The notes: generated by a model not told the origin, from the sequence alone. 64,000 bases of DNA from Chelatococcus sp. YT9 (GCF_018398315.1 NZ_JAHBRW010000002.1:1162637-1226636); one strand, 5' to 3'; shown: positions 1 to 9,312, counted from the first letter of the stretch. Program-made: numbers and translations.

Positions 1-567
1 CGTGAAGAGGGGATCGTACGATCCCAGCAGGGCTCCGGCACCTTCGTGATCCGCGGGATGCTGCCCAGCGCGGCCGCCTTGCCTGCCATTCGTACGCTCG
101 CGGATCTCCTGCGCTATTACGAGTATCGCACGGACGTGGAGGCGGCCACCGCGGGCCTCGCGGCGGAGCGTCGGACCACTGACGACATTGCGGCGATCAG
201 CAAAGTACTTGCCGGGGCGGAGGACATGCTGAAGCAGGGCCAGTTGCAGCTGCTAGCCGACGCGAATTTCGCGTTCCACCGCGCGGTTGCGCAGGCGACG
301 CGGAATCCGTTTTATGTCCGCACGTTGGAGATGATGCCGAATTTCATCGGCCGGCATAAACTTGACCTCGTCGTCTCCAACGACAGCACCTCCGAGGCGC
401 ATCTGTGGCGGATACACCGCGAGCATGTGGCGATCTTCGAAGCCATAGAAGCGGCCGATCCTGCGCGGGCACGGACGGAGATGCAGCGGCATATCCTCGC
501 GGCGCGGGACGTTGTGCTGAACCGCCAATCGCTCCTCGAATCTGTCGAGTTCGACGTCAGGGAATGA
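1..567 (+). CDS. GntR-family (FadR/FCD subfamily) transcriptional regulator, 5' partial
   Basis: The frame is open from base 1, so the N-terminus lies outside the window; 188 residues are visible. Residues 4-16 (GIVRSQQGSGTFV) are the wing end of a GntR winged helix, followed by an all-helical FCD ligand domain. The usual FCD metal/ligand positions are visible: Asp and His in DANFAFHRAV, a His in IHREHV and a His in MQRHI. FCD regulators normally repress an adjacent catabolic operon and release DNA on binding a small organic acid. The binding-protein gene starts 62 nt downstream on the same strand and is the likely target. A GTG at 46 would drop the DNA-binding domain and is not the real start. 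Confidence 0.93.
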   Translation, partial: REEGIVRSQQGSGTFVIRGMLPSAAALPAIRTLADLLRYYEYRTDVEAATAGLAAERRTTDDIAAISKVLAGAEDMLKQGQLQLLADANFAFHRAVAQATRNPFYVRTLEMMPNFIGRHKLDLVVSNDSTSEAHLWRIHREHVAIFEAIEAADPARARTEMQRHILAARDVVLNRQSLLESVEFDVRE

Positions 568-628
568 CCGCTGACATTCGGCGCCGCACAGCTGGCCAAT
601 CATTCGATAAACAATCGGGAGGAGAACA

Positions 629-1894
629 ATGCTCACAAGACGCGATGCCGTGCTCGGCATAGCTGGCGCTACTCTGACGGCTGCGCTGCCGGCCCGGGCG
701 GAGGACAAGAAGCTTACGATCGTGGCGCATGCTGTGCACAGAGCGGCGGCTACGACCGGCAAAGGTGGGGACATAACCGCCCCGTGGCGGGAAAAAAACG
801 GCGCGAGTATTGAGTGGCTGACATTCGGCGTGGACGCGACGAACGAACGCGCGTTACGCGAGGCTGGGCTTAGCCAGGGCAGCATCGACATCGCCTTCGT
901 GCTGAATGGCTATGTCGGCCCGCAATACGCGCAGCTCTTCGAGGATCTCAGGACGTGGCAGGAGCGGGATCCCATCCCCGCTTTCGACGAGATCCCCGAC
1001 GCCATGTTGGCAACGCATCGCTATGATGGACACCTCGCCGCGTTGCCCTATCGCCACGCGACCCATGGTTTGCATTACAACAGCGAGCTTCTTGCGGAAC
1101 GCGGGATCGCCGGCCCTCCCAAGACAATAGCCGACCTGATCGCTATGGCGGAGAAGCTGAGCTATGAGCGGCCGGACGGAACACGCGTCTACGGCTTTGT
1201 CCTGAGCATGGAGGATCTCTCCTGCACCATGGACTGGATACGGGCGTTCGGCGGTGACTTCATAACCCCGGATCTCAAGGTCGTGGTGGACGAGGCCCCA
1301 GCAGTGAAGGCAGTCACGGCCTTGCGCGAACTGGTCCAGAAGAACGTGATGCCTCGCAACATCATGAACTTCAAGAACGAGGACGTGATCAACCATATGC
1401 AGCAGGGCAGGGCGGCCATGACGAACAGCCCCTTCGGCCGCTATGCCACGTTCAACGATTCGAAGGCGAGCAAATTTCCCGGCAAGATCCCGGTCGTAAC
1501 TCTACCGGACGGCGTTGATGGAAAGCCTATCCCCGCCAAGACTTCGGTCTGGGCGATGGCGATCCCGCGCAATACCCCGAACAAAGAACTTGCCTGGAGC
1601 CTCATACGGCATCTCAGCACTCCGGAAAGCACCATTCTCGCCACGCTCAATGGCAATGGCCCTGTGCGGCCCTCAGCCTATAACGACAAACGCGTGCAGG
1701 AGCTCTTGCCCTATGCCAGCGCCGAGAAAACGGCACTCAGCACGGCCCGGCTTATCACGCCGAGCTTCGCCAACGCCCCGCGCGCCATGAACGTGCTGAT
1801 GGAGGAGCTCGGCCTCGCCCTCCTAGGCCGGAAGGAGCCGCAGGCCGCGATGAGCGAGGCGAAGGCGCGGGTCGTGCCGCTGCTGACAGCTTGA
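629..1894 (+). CDS. ABC transporter extracellular solute-binding protein (family 1, sugar-type)
   Basis: A 421-residue periplasmic binding protein. The N-terminus (LTRRDAVLGIAGATLTAALP, then ARAED) has a twin-arginine motif, a hydrophobic stretch and an A-R-A cleavage site, so Tat export is likely. Length and fold-type segments (YRHATHGLHYNSELLAERG; MQQGRAAMTNSPFGRY) fit the family that delivers sugars or polyols to MalF/MalG-type permeases. A GGGAGGAG ribosome site precedes the ATG. The matching permeases are probably the pair at 4552-6322, although two minus-strand genes lie between. Substrate is not predictable. The gene converges on the next one across a hairpin at 1917-1947. Confidence 0.9.
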   Translation: MLTRRDAVLGIAGATLTAALPARAEDKKLTIVAHAVHRAAATTGKGGDITAPWREKNGASIEWLTFGVDATNERALREAGLSQGSIDIAFVLNGYVGPQYAQLFEDLRTWQERDPIPAFDEIPDAMLATHRYDGHLAALPYRHATHGLHYNSELLAERGIAGPPKTIADLIAMAEKLSYERPDGTRVYGFVLSMEDLSCTMDWIRAFGGDFITPDLKVVVDEAPAVKAVTALRELVQKNVMPRNIMNFKNEDVINHMQQGRAAMTNSPFGRYATFNDSKASKFPGKIPVVTLPDGVDGKPIPAKTSVWAMAIPRNTPNKELAWSLIRHLSTPESTILATLNGNGPVRPSAYNDKRVQELLPYASAEKTALSTARLITPSFANAPRAMNVLMEELGLALLGRKEPQAAMSEAKARVVPLLTA

Positions 1895-1916
1895 AGCGAG
1901 GTCTGACTGAACTTAC

Positions 1917-1947
1917 AGCCTGCCGGGATAGGCTCTTCCGGCAGGCT
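1917..1947. terminator. Bidirectional terminator-like hairpin
   Basis: A perfect 10-bp inverted repeat (AGCCTGCCGG / CCGGCAGGCT) with an 11-nt loop sits in the 57-nt gap between two convergent genes. Only a weak T-rich tail (TTCTGTT) follows on the plus strand. The position suits termination from both sides. Confidence 0.6.
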
Positions 1948-1951
1948 TCTG

Positions 1952-2845
1952 TTACATGCTGAAGTGACGGGTGATGCTGGCGAAACAGGCAGCAATCAGA
2001 GCCTCGAAGCCTTCGATTGCGGCCCCGCCGATATGCGGCGTGGCGAGAATTCCTGGCGTGTATCCAATCTGATCGGCGGGCAGTGGCTCGACCGCGAAAT
2101 TGTCGAAGCTCGCCGCTGCGAGGCGGCCTTCCGCCACAGCAAGGCGAGTCGCCGCTTCGTCGACAACACCGGCCCGCGAAACTGAGATGAGGATCGCGGA
2201 ACGCTTCATCAGGGCGATCTCCGGTGCTCCGATCGCGCAAAGGGTCGTGGGGGTCAGCGGGAGCTGTACACTGATGATGTCGGCGCTCCCGAGCAGCTCT
2301 TCCTTAGCGGCGTTGCGGGCTGGAAGCCCCGCCACATCCGCCGCGATGACATCGTGATAGAGAATTGCAACGTCGAAGGATTGTAGGAGTCTGGCAACAT
2401 CGCGCCCAATCGCTCCGAAGCCTATGAGCCCGACGGTTTTTCCTTGGAGTCTGCGCGGCGGCGCCCCGGCCCTTCCCGTCTCCCATCTGCCGCGAGACCA
2501 CGAAACGGTCACGTCGGGCAGCTGCCGCAGCAGCGCGAGCATCACCATCAGGATGAATTCCGACACGCTGCGTGCGTTGACGCCAGGGAGCTCGGCGGTA
2601 GCGATATCTTGGCTCCGGGCGTAATCCCGGTCAACATTGTCCAGTCCAGTGCCCCAGCGCTGAATGAGCCTCAGGCGAGGTGCCGCTGCAAGGAGCGTGT
2701 TCGACACCGGCTCCGTGCCGACGACGACCGCATCCAGCCGCGCCAACGCGTTGTGGTCCGTCGGAGCCGCTCCCAGAAACACGAGCTCGATCTCGCGGGG
2801 GCAACCCTGTTGAATGCGTTCGCGCTGGTGCGATGTCCATTCCAT
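1952..2845 (-). CDS. D-2-hydroxyacid dehydrogenase (NAD-dependent, phosphoglycerate-dehydrogenase-like)
   Basis: About 297 residues. It would interconvert a 2-keto acid and a D-2-hydroxy acid with NAD(P)H. The Rossmann motif is GFGAIGRDVARLL; the catalytic triad positions are the Arg in SVSRAGVVDEAA, the Glu in FAVEPLP and the His in TPHIGG. The frame is open upstream, but an earlier start would overlap the flavoprotein gene, so ATG at 2845 was chosen. It has no strong ribosome site, and an alternative start a few codons upstream (the segment SRRLLVGFAM) is possible. It follows the FAD oxidoreductase gene by 59 nt and is probably cotranscribed with it. Confidence 0.85.
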   Translation of the reverse strand: MEWTSHQRERIQQGCPREIELVFLGAAPTDHNALARLDAVVVGTEPVSNTLLAAAPRLRLIQRWGTGLDNVDRDYARSQDIATAELPGVNARSVSEFILMVMLALLRQLPDVTVSWSRGRWETGRAGAPPRRLQGKTVGLIGFGAIGRDVARLLQSFDVAILYHDVIAADVAGLPARNAAKEELLGSADIISVQLPLTPTTLCAIGAPEIALMKRSAILISVSRAGVVDEAATRLAVAEGRLAAASFDNFAVEPLPADQIGYTPGILATPHIGGAAIEGFEALIAACFASITRHFSM

Positions 2846-2904
2846 CGCGAAGCCTACGAGGAGGCGCCGCGATGGATCCGCAGAAAGCGTGTCGGCGAAG
2901 CGCG

Positions 2905-4323
2905 TCAGAGCTGTGCTCCCTGGTCTTTTAGTGCTTGCTGGATGACGCCGATAGGCAGGTGCCGTGCTTCGATGCGGCGATCTGCGGCCAAAGCTGCGGC
3001 GACGCCGGCCGCCTGGCCGGTGACAATGCATCCGGCCTGCTGTCGGATGGAGCCGCAGGCCACGCGGTCCGCCGAGACGCACCGTCCAGCGATCAGCAGG
3101 CCGTCGATCTCCTCGGGGACCAGAATCCGAAACGGTATCTGGTAGAGCCTGCCTCCACGAATCGCGGTCATGCGGGTGTTTTCGCTACCGTCGATATTGT
3201 GGACATCGACCGTTGCGCCGCAATAGCCGATGCTGTCAGGGAAGCTGCGCGCTTCGAGCACGTCCTCTCCGGTCAACATGTACTCGCCGATAACGCGCCT
3301 GGTCTCCCGCACGCCGATGTTGTCGGCGATCTGCAGGACGTAGGCATTTTCATAGCCGGGGACGTATTTGCGGTAGAACTCGCCGATCTTCAGCGTGAAG
3401 TCTCGCATTGAGCCTATCGCCTCGCTGAGTGTCTTGTTGTCCGTAGCGTCGACGCGATAGGCCATGTCGACATTGTGCATGGTCGTGTCGTAGACGACTT
3501 TGCCGTTGCGGAAGATCGGGCGCAAAATATTGTTGTGCGCTCGAGGGTTAAGTGTCGTCGAGCCAAAGGCCTCGGGATAGTCGCCCGCTTGGGCGGCGAC
3601 CTCGCGCAGGCGCGGCAGCCCTGGTATCGTCAGCGGCTTGCCATCCTCGTAGAGCTTGCGCAGCTTTCTCAGATAGCCCTCTGAGAAGTCCTCTCGGCCG
3701 CTGCATGCATAGGCGATCGTCCTGTCGAGTTCGACGCCGCCCATCAGGAAATACATCGTGATCGGCTGGACGTAGGTCGGGTCGCCATTCTCGCCCTGTT
3801 CGTAGCGAGCGCCGGCAAGCCACGCCACATGGCCGTCGCCAGTAGCGTCAATGACGCAGTCGGCGATGATTTCGTTGCCGAAATTGGCCTTCACGCCGGC
3901 AACACGTCCGTTTTCCCGCAGCACTGCCGTAACCTTCGTGTGGTATTCGATGGCAACACCTGCCTCACGGCACATCTTGTCGATGACAACCTTCATGATC
4001 TCGGGGTCGAAGCTGACCCGGATAGTCGCCTTGCCCGGGGTACCGTAAGCGCCGCCGGCATCGATCAGCCGATCGATCATTTCCTGGGCGATCCCCTGCA
4101 CCACCTGGTCCCCGGCATGGGACGTTTCCATCTCGACGAGCGTTTCCTGGTCCCGCCACGGCTGGTGCCTCAAGGAGACTATTCCTGGGACGAGGCCGCC
4201 GGTCATGGTGCCGCCGAGATAGCTTGATTGCTCGAGGAGCGAGACATTTGCTCCCGCCCGTGCTGCAGCAATAGCGGCGGCGAAGCCGCTCGTTCCTCCG
4301 CCCACCACAACCACTTTCGCCAT
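2905..4323 (-). CDS. FAD-dependent oxidoreductase (FAD_oxidored-type)
   Basis: 472 residues. The N-terminus MAKVVVVGGGTSGFAAAIAA is a dinucleotide-binding GxGxxG fold, followed by LEQSSYLGGTMTGG, which contacts FAD. The C-terminal part (LLIAGRCVSADRVACGSIR) is the second FAD-binding segment usual in this family. The ATG at 4323 has a good GGGAGC ribosome site; the frame upstream of it is not needed. Such proteins often oxidise hydroxy or sugar acids, but the substrate is not known here. It is divergent from the permease pair at 4552 and lies upstream of the hydroxyacid dehydrogenase, suggesting one sugar/acid catabolic unit. Confidence 0.87.
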   Translation of the reverse strand: MAKVVVVGGGTSGFAAAIAAARAGANVSLLEQSSYLGGTMTGGLVPGIVSLRHQPWRDQETLVEMETSHAGDQVVQGIAQEMIDRLIDAGGAYGTPGKATIRVSFDPEIMKVVIDKMCREAGVAIEYHTKVTAVLRENGRVAGVKANFGNEIIADCVIDATGDGHVAWLAGARYEQGENGDPTYVQPITMYFLMGGVELDRTIAYACSGREDFSEGYLRKLRKLYEDGKPLTIPGLPRLREVAAQAGDYPEAFGSTTLNPRAHNNILRPIFRNGKVVYDTTMHNVDMAYRVDATDNKTLSEAIGSMRDFTLKIGEFYRKYVPGYENAYVLQIADNIGVRETRRVIGEYMLTGEDVLEARSFPDSIGYCGATVDVHNIDGSENTRMTAIRGGRLYQIPFRILVPEEIDGLLIAGRCVSADRVACGSIRQQAGCIVTGQAAGVAAALAADRRIEARHLPIGVIQQALKDQGAQL

Positions 4324-4375
4324 AACTTCGCTCCCTTGAATCCTGTCGGATCGTGCCGACGGCTCTTTCCTGAAA

Positions 4376-4389
4376 TTACAAATATGTAA
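4376..4389. promoter_or_regulatory. Inverted repeat in a divergent promoter region
   Basis: TTACA-AATA-TGTAA is an AT-rich inverted repeat in the 228-nt gap between the divergent flavoprotein and permease genes. It could be an operator, for example for the FCD regulator at the window start. Only the symmetry and location support this. Confidence 0.3.
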
Positions 4390-4551
4390 ATCAATGTGAC
4401 ATCCTTGACAAAAACGCAAGGGGGGCATAGACGTGTGATGGCTGCTGTCGCAGTTAAGACCCGGTCAAGAGGGCGAATGGGAGGGAGAATGCGCGATGCA
4501 GCACGCCCGGTGTCCTGATCCACCCAAGCGCGTGTCAGGGAAAAATAGGAC

Positions 4552-5496
4552 ATGATCGCGGAGATCGCCCGACGGATCGACATCGGGCCTCTGAGGCGCG
4601 ATGCTTCGCTGCTCGATCGCCAGCGGCGGCCTCAGACACGCCACGGTTTCTACGTCCTGCTACTTCTGCCGGCGCTGCTGCTTCTCGTCGCCCTGCTGGC
4701 GACGCCAGCCGTCTATATCGTCTGGCTCAGCTTCCAGAAATCGACCCTTGGCCAAGAGCCCGCTTTCGTGGGCCTCGCCAATTACGGGGCGCTTATTGCC
4801 GATAGCGCCTTCTGGCGCGCGGTCTGGAATACGTTCGCCGTCGTCAACGTGATTGTCTATGGCGAGCTCGCATTCGGGCTCGCGGTAGCCGTTCTGTTGA
4901 GACGGGTCGAGATCGGCCGCAAGTTGATCATCGCAGCGATCATCGCGCCCTATGCGATCACCGAGAGCAGCGGCATCGTCATGTGGCGGTTCATGATGGA
5001 GCCCGATGTTGGAATAGCGTCCAGGCTCCTGGATGGGCTTGGTCTGGTCTTGCCGTGGGATTCGGAGCCCTGGGCCGGGCTCGCGCTTGCCTGCCTGATC
5101 GCGATCTGGCACCACATGCCCTTCACCTTCCTCATTCTTTACGCGGCGCTATTGAGCGTTCCGAAGGAGACGCAGGAGGCGGCGGCCATCGACGGCGCCA
5201 CGGCCTGGCAACGCTTCTGGCGGGTCGAGGTGCCGATCATCATGCCCGCCATCCTGGTCGCGATCCTGTTTCGCTACATCTTCGCCATCAGGCTGTTTGG
5301 TGAGGTATGGCTGCTGACACGTGGCGGTCCTGCACGGCTGACTGAGGTTCTGGCGATTTATCTCTACCGGGAAACTTTCCAGTATCGGAACTTTGGTTTG
5401 GCATCCGCCGCTGGTGTATGCATGCTTTTGCTATCTCTTTTGATAGCTCTGCCCTATCTCTACAGGATGGCAAAAGAGGTGCGCCGTGGTGCATGA
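4552..5496 (+). CDS. Carbohydrate ABC transporter permease, MalF type
   Basis: 314 residues, mostly hydrophobic, with about six membrane segments starting near residue 30 (FYVLLLLPALLLLVALLATP). The EAA loop that docks the ATPase is at about residues 209-228 (EAAAIDGATAWQRFWRVEVP). Family CUT1 permeases of this kind form a heterodimer with a MalG partner, which follows with an 11-nt overlap. The likely binding protein is at 629. No ATPase gene is linked in the window. Confidence 0.92.
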   Translation: MIAEIARRIDIGPLRRDASLLDRQRRPQTRHGFYVLLLLPALLLLVALLATPAVYIVWLSFQKSTLGQEPAFVGLANYGALIADSAFWRAVWNTFAVVNVIVYGELAFGLAVAVLLRRVEIGRKLIIAAIIAPYAITESSGIVMWRFMMEPDVGIASRLLDGLGLVLPWDSEPWAGLALACLIAIWHHMPFTFLILYAALLSVPKETQEAAAIDGATAWQRFWRVEVPIIMPAILVAILFRYIFAIRLFGEVWLLTRGGPARLTEVLAIYLYRETFQYRNFGLASAAGVCMLLLSLLIALPYLYRMAKEVRRGA

Positions 5497-6322
5497 CGCC
5501 CGCCTGTCGACCCGAGTACTACGCGCGGCCGGCATTCTTGCAGTGCTGACCTGGAGTTTAGCGCCGATCCTGCTTGTCGTGACGTCAGCCTTTAAGGAGC
5601 CGCGCCAGATCTTCGAGGTTCCTTTCCGGGTGTTCTTCATACCAACCGCCGAGAACTTCGAGACCCTTGCTCGTCTCAATCCCGAGTTCTTCTCCGGCCT
5701 ACGAAACAGCCTCATCGTCACAGTATTTACAGTGCTCCTGACCCTCTGCGCGTCTTTTGGCGCCGGCTATGTCTACGCAAGGACAAAGGAGACTGCTTAC
5801 AAAGTCTCCGCAGTCTTCATGCTGGTCGTCAGGATGTTGCCGCCGATCGTCGTAACGGTCCCGCTGTTTCCGGTCGTCAATTGGCTGGCGCTGAATGACA
5901 GTCACCTCATTCTGATCCTTCTCTATGCGGCATTCTATGTCAGCCTCGGTGCCTGGATGATGCGCTCGTTCGTGGCGCAGATCCCGATCGAGCTCGAGGA
6001 AGCCGCGGCTATCGACGGTGCGACCCTCTGGCAGGTCCTGCGGCTGGTCGTCCTGCCTCTCGCGGCGCAGGGGCTCGTGGCTCTGACGCTCTTTGTCGTC
6101 GTCTTCGCGTGGAATGAATATGTCTTCGCCATGATCTTCACCATGAACAATGCGCGCACCGCGCCTGTAGTGATCGGCGAGATGTTGAGCACCGCCGAGG
6201 GCGTGCAATGGGGTGCCGTCTTCGCGGCAGCCACAATCCAGCTTGTGCCCGTCGTGTTGATCGTGCTCGCCCTTCAGCGTTTCCTCATCGCCGGCCTTAC
6301 AGCGGGTGCCGTCAAGAGCTGA
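5486..6322 (+). CDS. Carbohydrate ABC transporter permease, MalG type
   Basis: 278 residues with several membrane spans. The EAA loop (EEAAAIDGATLWQVLRLVVLP) is near residues 171-190, and the C-terminal span QLVPVVLIVLALQRFLIAGL is typical of MalG partners. It begins with GTG (a second GTG follows directly) inside the end of the MalF-type gene, so the two are translationally coupled. It pairs with the preceding permease to import a sugar-like solute. The next gene converges on it from the other strand after 112 nt, in which I see no clear terminator. Confidence 0.92.
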   Translation: MVHDARLSTRVLRAAGILAVLTWSLAPILLVVTSAFKEPRQIFEVPFRVFFIPTAENFETLARLNPEFFSGLRNSLIVTVFTVLLTLCASFGAGYVYARTKETAYKVSAVFMLVVRMLPPIVVTVPLFPVVNWLALNDSHLILILLYAAFYVSLGAWMMRSFVAQIPIELEEAAAIDGATLWQVLRLVVLPLAAQGLVALTLFVVVFAWNEYVFAMIFTMNNARTAPVVIGEMLSTAEGVQWGAVFAAATIQLVPVVLIVLALQRFLIAGLTAGAVKS

Positions 6323-6434
6323 CAAGGGCCGTCTTTGCGTCGATTCCACGTTCCGGACCAGAAAATAAATGTTCAACCCTGCGACGCCGAGAACATTGGT
6401 CCATTACCGCCAGTCTAAACGGCCCAAGCGCGCG

Positions 6435-7535
6435 TCAACCGACCTCTGACGATGGATAGCGTCCGATCGGCGCGATAAAGTTTCGGCCCCGTGGTCCCGC
6501 GAAAGCATTTTCGAGGATCAACCGCCAATCGGCGGCACCGATGCCCAGCTCAGCGGGGGACCTCGGCACGCCCAGTTCGCTCAAAACATGGCGGAGCTTG
6601 ACTGGCGCATCGTCCAGAGTGCCGAAAATTGCTGCCAACGCCGCGTCGCAAGATGAATCGATGCCGGCTGCGGCCATCATGACCTCCGGTAAGCAGAACG
6701 AGCATGCGATACCATGAGGAACCCCGTGACCTAGCGTGATGGGGTAGGAGATGTTGTGGGCAAGCGCGGTCTTCGTGTTGGAGAACGCAAGGCCCGCCTG
6801 GGTCGCGCCATGGGCGAGGAGCGTGCGCGCTTGGGCGTCGGTGATGTCGTTCTGGAGGCGGGGAAGCGCGGTCAGAATGGCGTGCGCGGCCTCGATGGCG
6901 AAGGTGCGTGTCACCGGATTGGCATTGACGTTCCAGATGCTTTCGAGCGCGTGCGACAGGGCGTCGAGGCCGCTCGCCAGCGTGAGCCCCCAGGGCAGAG
7001 ACGCAGTGATCACCGGATCCACCAAGGCCGCTTGCGCGAATAGATCCGACCGCGCCAGCGAAAGTTTGCGATCGGCTTCTGGATCCCAGATCGTGGCCCA
7101 CGGGGTGAGATCGCTTCCCGTCCCGGCGGTAGTCGGGATTGCTATGAGTGGCAAAGATGGAATCTCCATGGAGCTGCCGGTCTCCAGGTAATTGCGCACG
7201 GGGTCGAATCGCATGTGGCCAGCGGCGAGAAACTTTGCGGAGTCGATGACCGAGCCGCCACCCAGCGCCACGATGACCTCGATCGCCCCATCCAGCGGCG
7301 CGAGTCGCTGGCAAATTCCCCGCAACAGCGTCAGGGAAGGGTTCGGGGTGACTGTGTCCACGACGCCCCGGGGGTCGCCTGCCTGCTCCGCCACCCTGGC
7401 GCGCCAGGGCAATATCGGTCCGTCCGGATGGGTGACGAGGAGATAGGGCCGGCCGGCGATTTCCTTACCGATTTCGTCGATGACACCCTCGCCGAAACGC
7501 AGCCTGACCGGGTTGTGGTAGGTCCACCCTGTCAT
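6435..7535 (-). CDS. Iron-containing alcohol dehydrogenase, phosphonoacetaldehyde-reductase-like
   Basis: 366 residues, group III alcohol dehydrogenase. The NAD site GGGS is at 92-95, the TTAGTGSDLTPWA segment at 135-147, and the four metal ligands are present as D191, H195, H260 and H274. It overlaps the end of phnX by 4 nt (ATGA), so the two are translated together. By that context it probably acts on phosphonoacetaldehyde/2-hydroxyethylphosphonate, or reduces the acetaldehyde that PhnX releases. The direction cannot be told from sequence. Maleylacetate reductase is a related family but has no supporting neighbours here. Confidence 0.85.
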   Translation of the reverse strand: MTGWTYHNPVRLRFGEGVIDEIGKEIAGRPYLLVTHPDGPILPWRARVAEQAGDPRGVVDTVTPNPSLTLLRGICQRLAPLDGAIEVIVALGGGSVIDSAKFLAAGHMRFDPVRNYLETGSSMEIPSLPLIAIPTTAGTGSDLTPWATIWDPEADRKLSLARSDLFAQAALVDPVITASLPWGLTLASGLDALSHALESIWNVNANPVTRTFAIEAAHAILTALPRLQNDITDAQARTLLAHGATQAGLAFSNTKTALAHNISYPITLGHGVPHGIACSFCLPEVMMAAAGIDSSCDAALAAIFGTLDDAPVKLRHVLSELGVPRSPAELGIGAADWRLILENAFAGPRGRNFIAPIGRYPSSEVG

Positions 7536-8389
7536 GGCTTGTCCCCGGCTAGCAGCCTTGCGTTGATGGCCGCGATCACCGGCGAAAGATCGGCGATCGT
7601 GTCGATTGTGAAATGGGCTCCCGCGCCGTTCAGCGCGATGCGGGCCGCCTCGCGTCGCGCGGCCTGTTCCGCGTCGTCGAGTGCCAGCCAGTCGGCCAGC
7701 GACAGCCCAACCTCATTGCCGCTCGCGATGATGCCGACGGCCCACATTCCGGCGGCGCGGGCCGCGACAAGCCCGGTTGGGCTGTCGTCGACCACAACGC
7801 AGGCGCGCACATCAGGTGCACCGAGCGCGAGTGCGTTGGCGAGAACCATATCGGGATAAGGGCGCCCTCGGCTGACGTCGCTGACCGTCACGCAGTGGTC
7901 GGGCTCGTAACCTTGCATACTTGCGAGCGGCATAAGTCCGTCCATGACGCTGCGCGGATAGCCTGTGGTGCTGCCGATCGCGATGTTCTGTGCTCGCAGG
8001 TGAGCGACCGCCTCAAGCGCGCCGGGAATAAGCGCGCTATAGCGGGCGCAGTTGACGGCATCTATCCTGAGAAAGGCTGCATAGAGCCGATCGATATCTG
8101 TTTCGCTGGCGATATGGCCTTTCTCCGCCCGCCAACGTCGGGAGACGTCGGGCTGCGCGAGGATCAGCGCGATATGTTCGCGTTTGGCGGCGCCCATCGG
8201 GGCGCGCGCCTCCGCTTCCGATATAGAGAGGCCTTCCTCCGCAAAGGCTTCGCGGAAGGCCGCGACGGGCGCGATGCATCCGAAGTCCAGCACTGTGCCA
8301 GCCCAGTCGAAGATCACGGCGGAAACGGGGCCTCGGAAGGCTTTTCCGAGTAATGGTTGGGGCCTCTGGCCGTCGGCGATCGCCATCAT
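7532..8389 (-). CDS. phnX: Phosphonoacetaldehyde hydrolase (phosphonatase)
   Basis: 285 residues, HAD superfamily. It cleaves the C-P bond of phosphonoacetaldehyde to acetaldehyde and phosphate through a Schiff base and an aspartyl phosphate. The nucleophile is D28 in IFDWAGTVLDFG and the Schiff-base lysine is K69 in MGAAKREH. Their 41-residue spacing matches the D12/K53 pair of the Bacillus enzyme (family knowledge). VVVDDSPTGLVAARAAGM is the metal-binding HAD loop. The start is the first ATG of ATGATG, with GGGAG just upstream; the longer open frame overlaps the PHP gene. No phnW aminotransferase is in the window, so the aldehyde must come from elsewhere or from the neighbouring dehydrogenase. 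Confidence 0.94.
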   Translation of the reverse strand: MMAIADGQRPQPLLGKAFRGPVSAVIFDWAGTVLDFGCIAPVAAFREAFAEEGLSISEAEARAPMGAAKREHIALILAQPDVSRRWRAEKGHIASETDIDRLYAAFLRIDAVNCARYSALIPGALEAVAHLRAQNIAIGSTTGYPRSVMDGLMPLASMQGYEPDHCVTVSDVSRGRPYPDMVLANALALGAPDVRACVVVDDSPTGLVAARAAGMWAVGIIASGNEVGLSLADWLALDDAEQAARREAARIALNGAGAHFTIDTIADLSPVIAAINARLLAGDKP

Positions 8390-8403
8390 GGTTATGCTCC
8401 CGG

Positions 8404-9312
8404 TCAGAACCACATCGGATTGGACCAGGCGCAGCGCCCGGCGGCATCGAGCACGGCAAGGCGTCCCCAGCCTTCCGCAAATCGGGACAGGGGGAGGCGC
8501 GCCTCGGTCATGTCGCTGCCGGATGCGAAGGCCGAGCGGGCGTGGCGACCCAGGAGCATGATCTGGACGCTGGGTGAGCAACTGACCACCAGTTCGTCGC
8601 CTTCGCGCCGGATGTCGTGGATGTCTGGGCCCTGCGTGGAATAGTAGTGGCCCGCCTTAAGCGCCGCGAGCAGGGCCTCGGGTTCATTGGCAGCCGCCTT
8701 CACCATCACCCATCCGCCGAAGGCGTCGCGCTCCACGTCGCCGGGAATATTGAAATGCGCGTCGTCGCAGGCGAGCGCGTTAATCTTGCGGCCTTCGATA
8801 AGCATTTGGTCGAGGAAATAACTGCCGCCTCCGCGGGAACAGTGCACCTGACTTGTATGGTTATACACTTCGACCGCGTGGGCGTTGGCGATTGTCCGGG
8901 CGTCCTCGATCGTCAAGGCATACCATTCGGGATGGGGAATGGCGACGAAAGCGCCCGCCCGATAGGCGCGCTCCGCCAGTTGCGGCCCTGTCTCGTCCGC
9001 GCTCGGGGGCGCAAAATCCGCCGGCAGGCCGACTGCCAGAATATGCCAATGGTCGCCGCCGCTCGTTGCATTGGCGTGAAGTTCAGCGCCCAGAATGGTT
9101 GTGAAACGGTCAGTCCGATAGCCCGTCGTGTCGGTAAGGGGGAAGTCGTAGGCCTTCAGGAAGTGATCGGAGAGGCAGAGGAAATCATAGCCGCGCTCCC
9201 GATAGCGCCGGCAAACGTCTTCGGGTTCAAGCTTGCCGTCGGAGCGCGTGGAGTGGGTGTGCAGGTTGCCCTTGAAGAAGCGGCCGGGGGCAGTGAAGGT
9301 GTCAGGAGACAT
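8404..9312 (-). CDS. PHP-domain metal-dependent phosphoesterase
   Basis: 302 residues. The N-terminus has the PHP metal motifs: NLHTHSTRSDG (H18, H20, D25) and LSDH (D49, H50), then IPHPEWY further on. PHP enzymes hydrolyse phosphate monoesters or cyclic/diester phosphates with two or three metal ions; one PHP enzyme (PhnPP) works on the cyclic ribose phosphate of the C-P lyase pathway. Here it sits between the importer ATPase and phnX (14 nt before the phnX start), so it may free a phosphonate from an ester or conjugate. The C-terminal 90 residues are not assigned. Confidence 0.85.
   Translation of the reverse strand: MSPDTFTAPGRFFKGNLHTHSTRSDGKLEPEDVCRRYRERGYDFLCLSDHFLKAYDFPLTDTTGYRTDRFTTILGAELHANATSGGDHWHILAVGLPADFAPPSADETGPQLAERAYRAGAFVAIPHPEWYALTIEDARTIANAHAVEVYNHTSQVHCSRGGGSYFLDQMLIEGRKINALACDDAHFNIPGDVERDAFGGWVMVKAAANEPEALLAALKAGHYYSTQGPDIHDIRREGDELVVSCSPSVQIMLLGRHARSAFASGSDMTEARLPLSRFAEGWGRLAVLDAAGRCAWSNPMWF

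Noticed and set aside
253-891. Long minus-strand open frame over the regulator and binding-protein start
   Set aside because: It is antisense to two clear genes and has no ribosome site or recognisable content.
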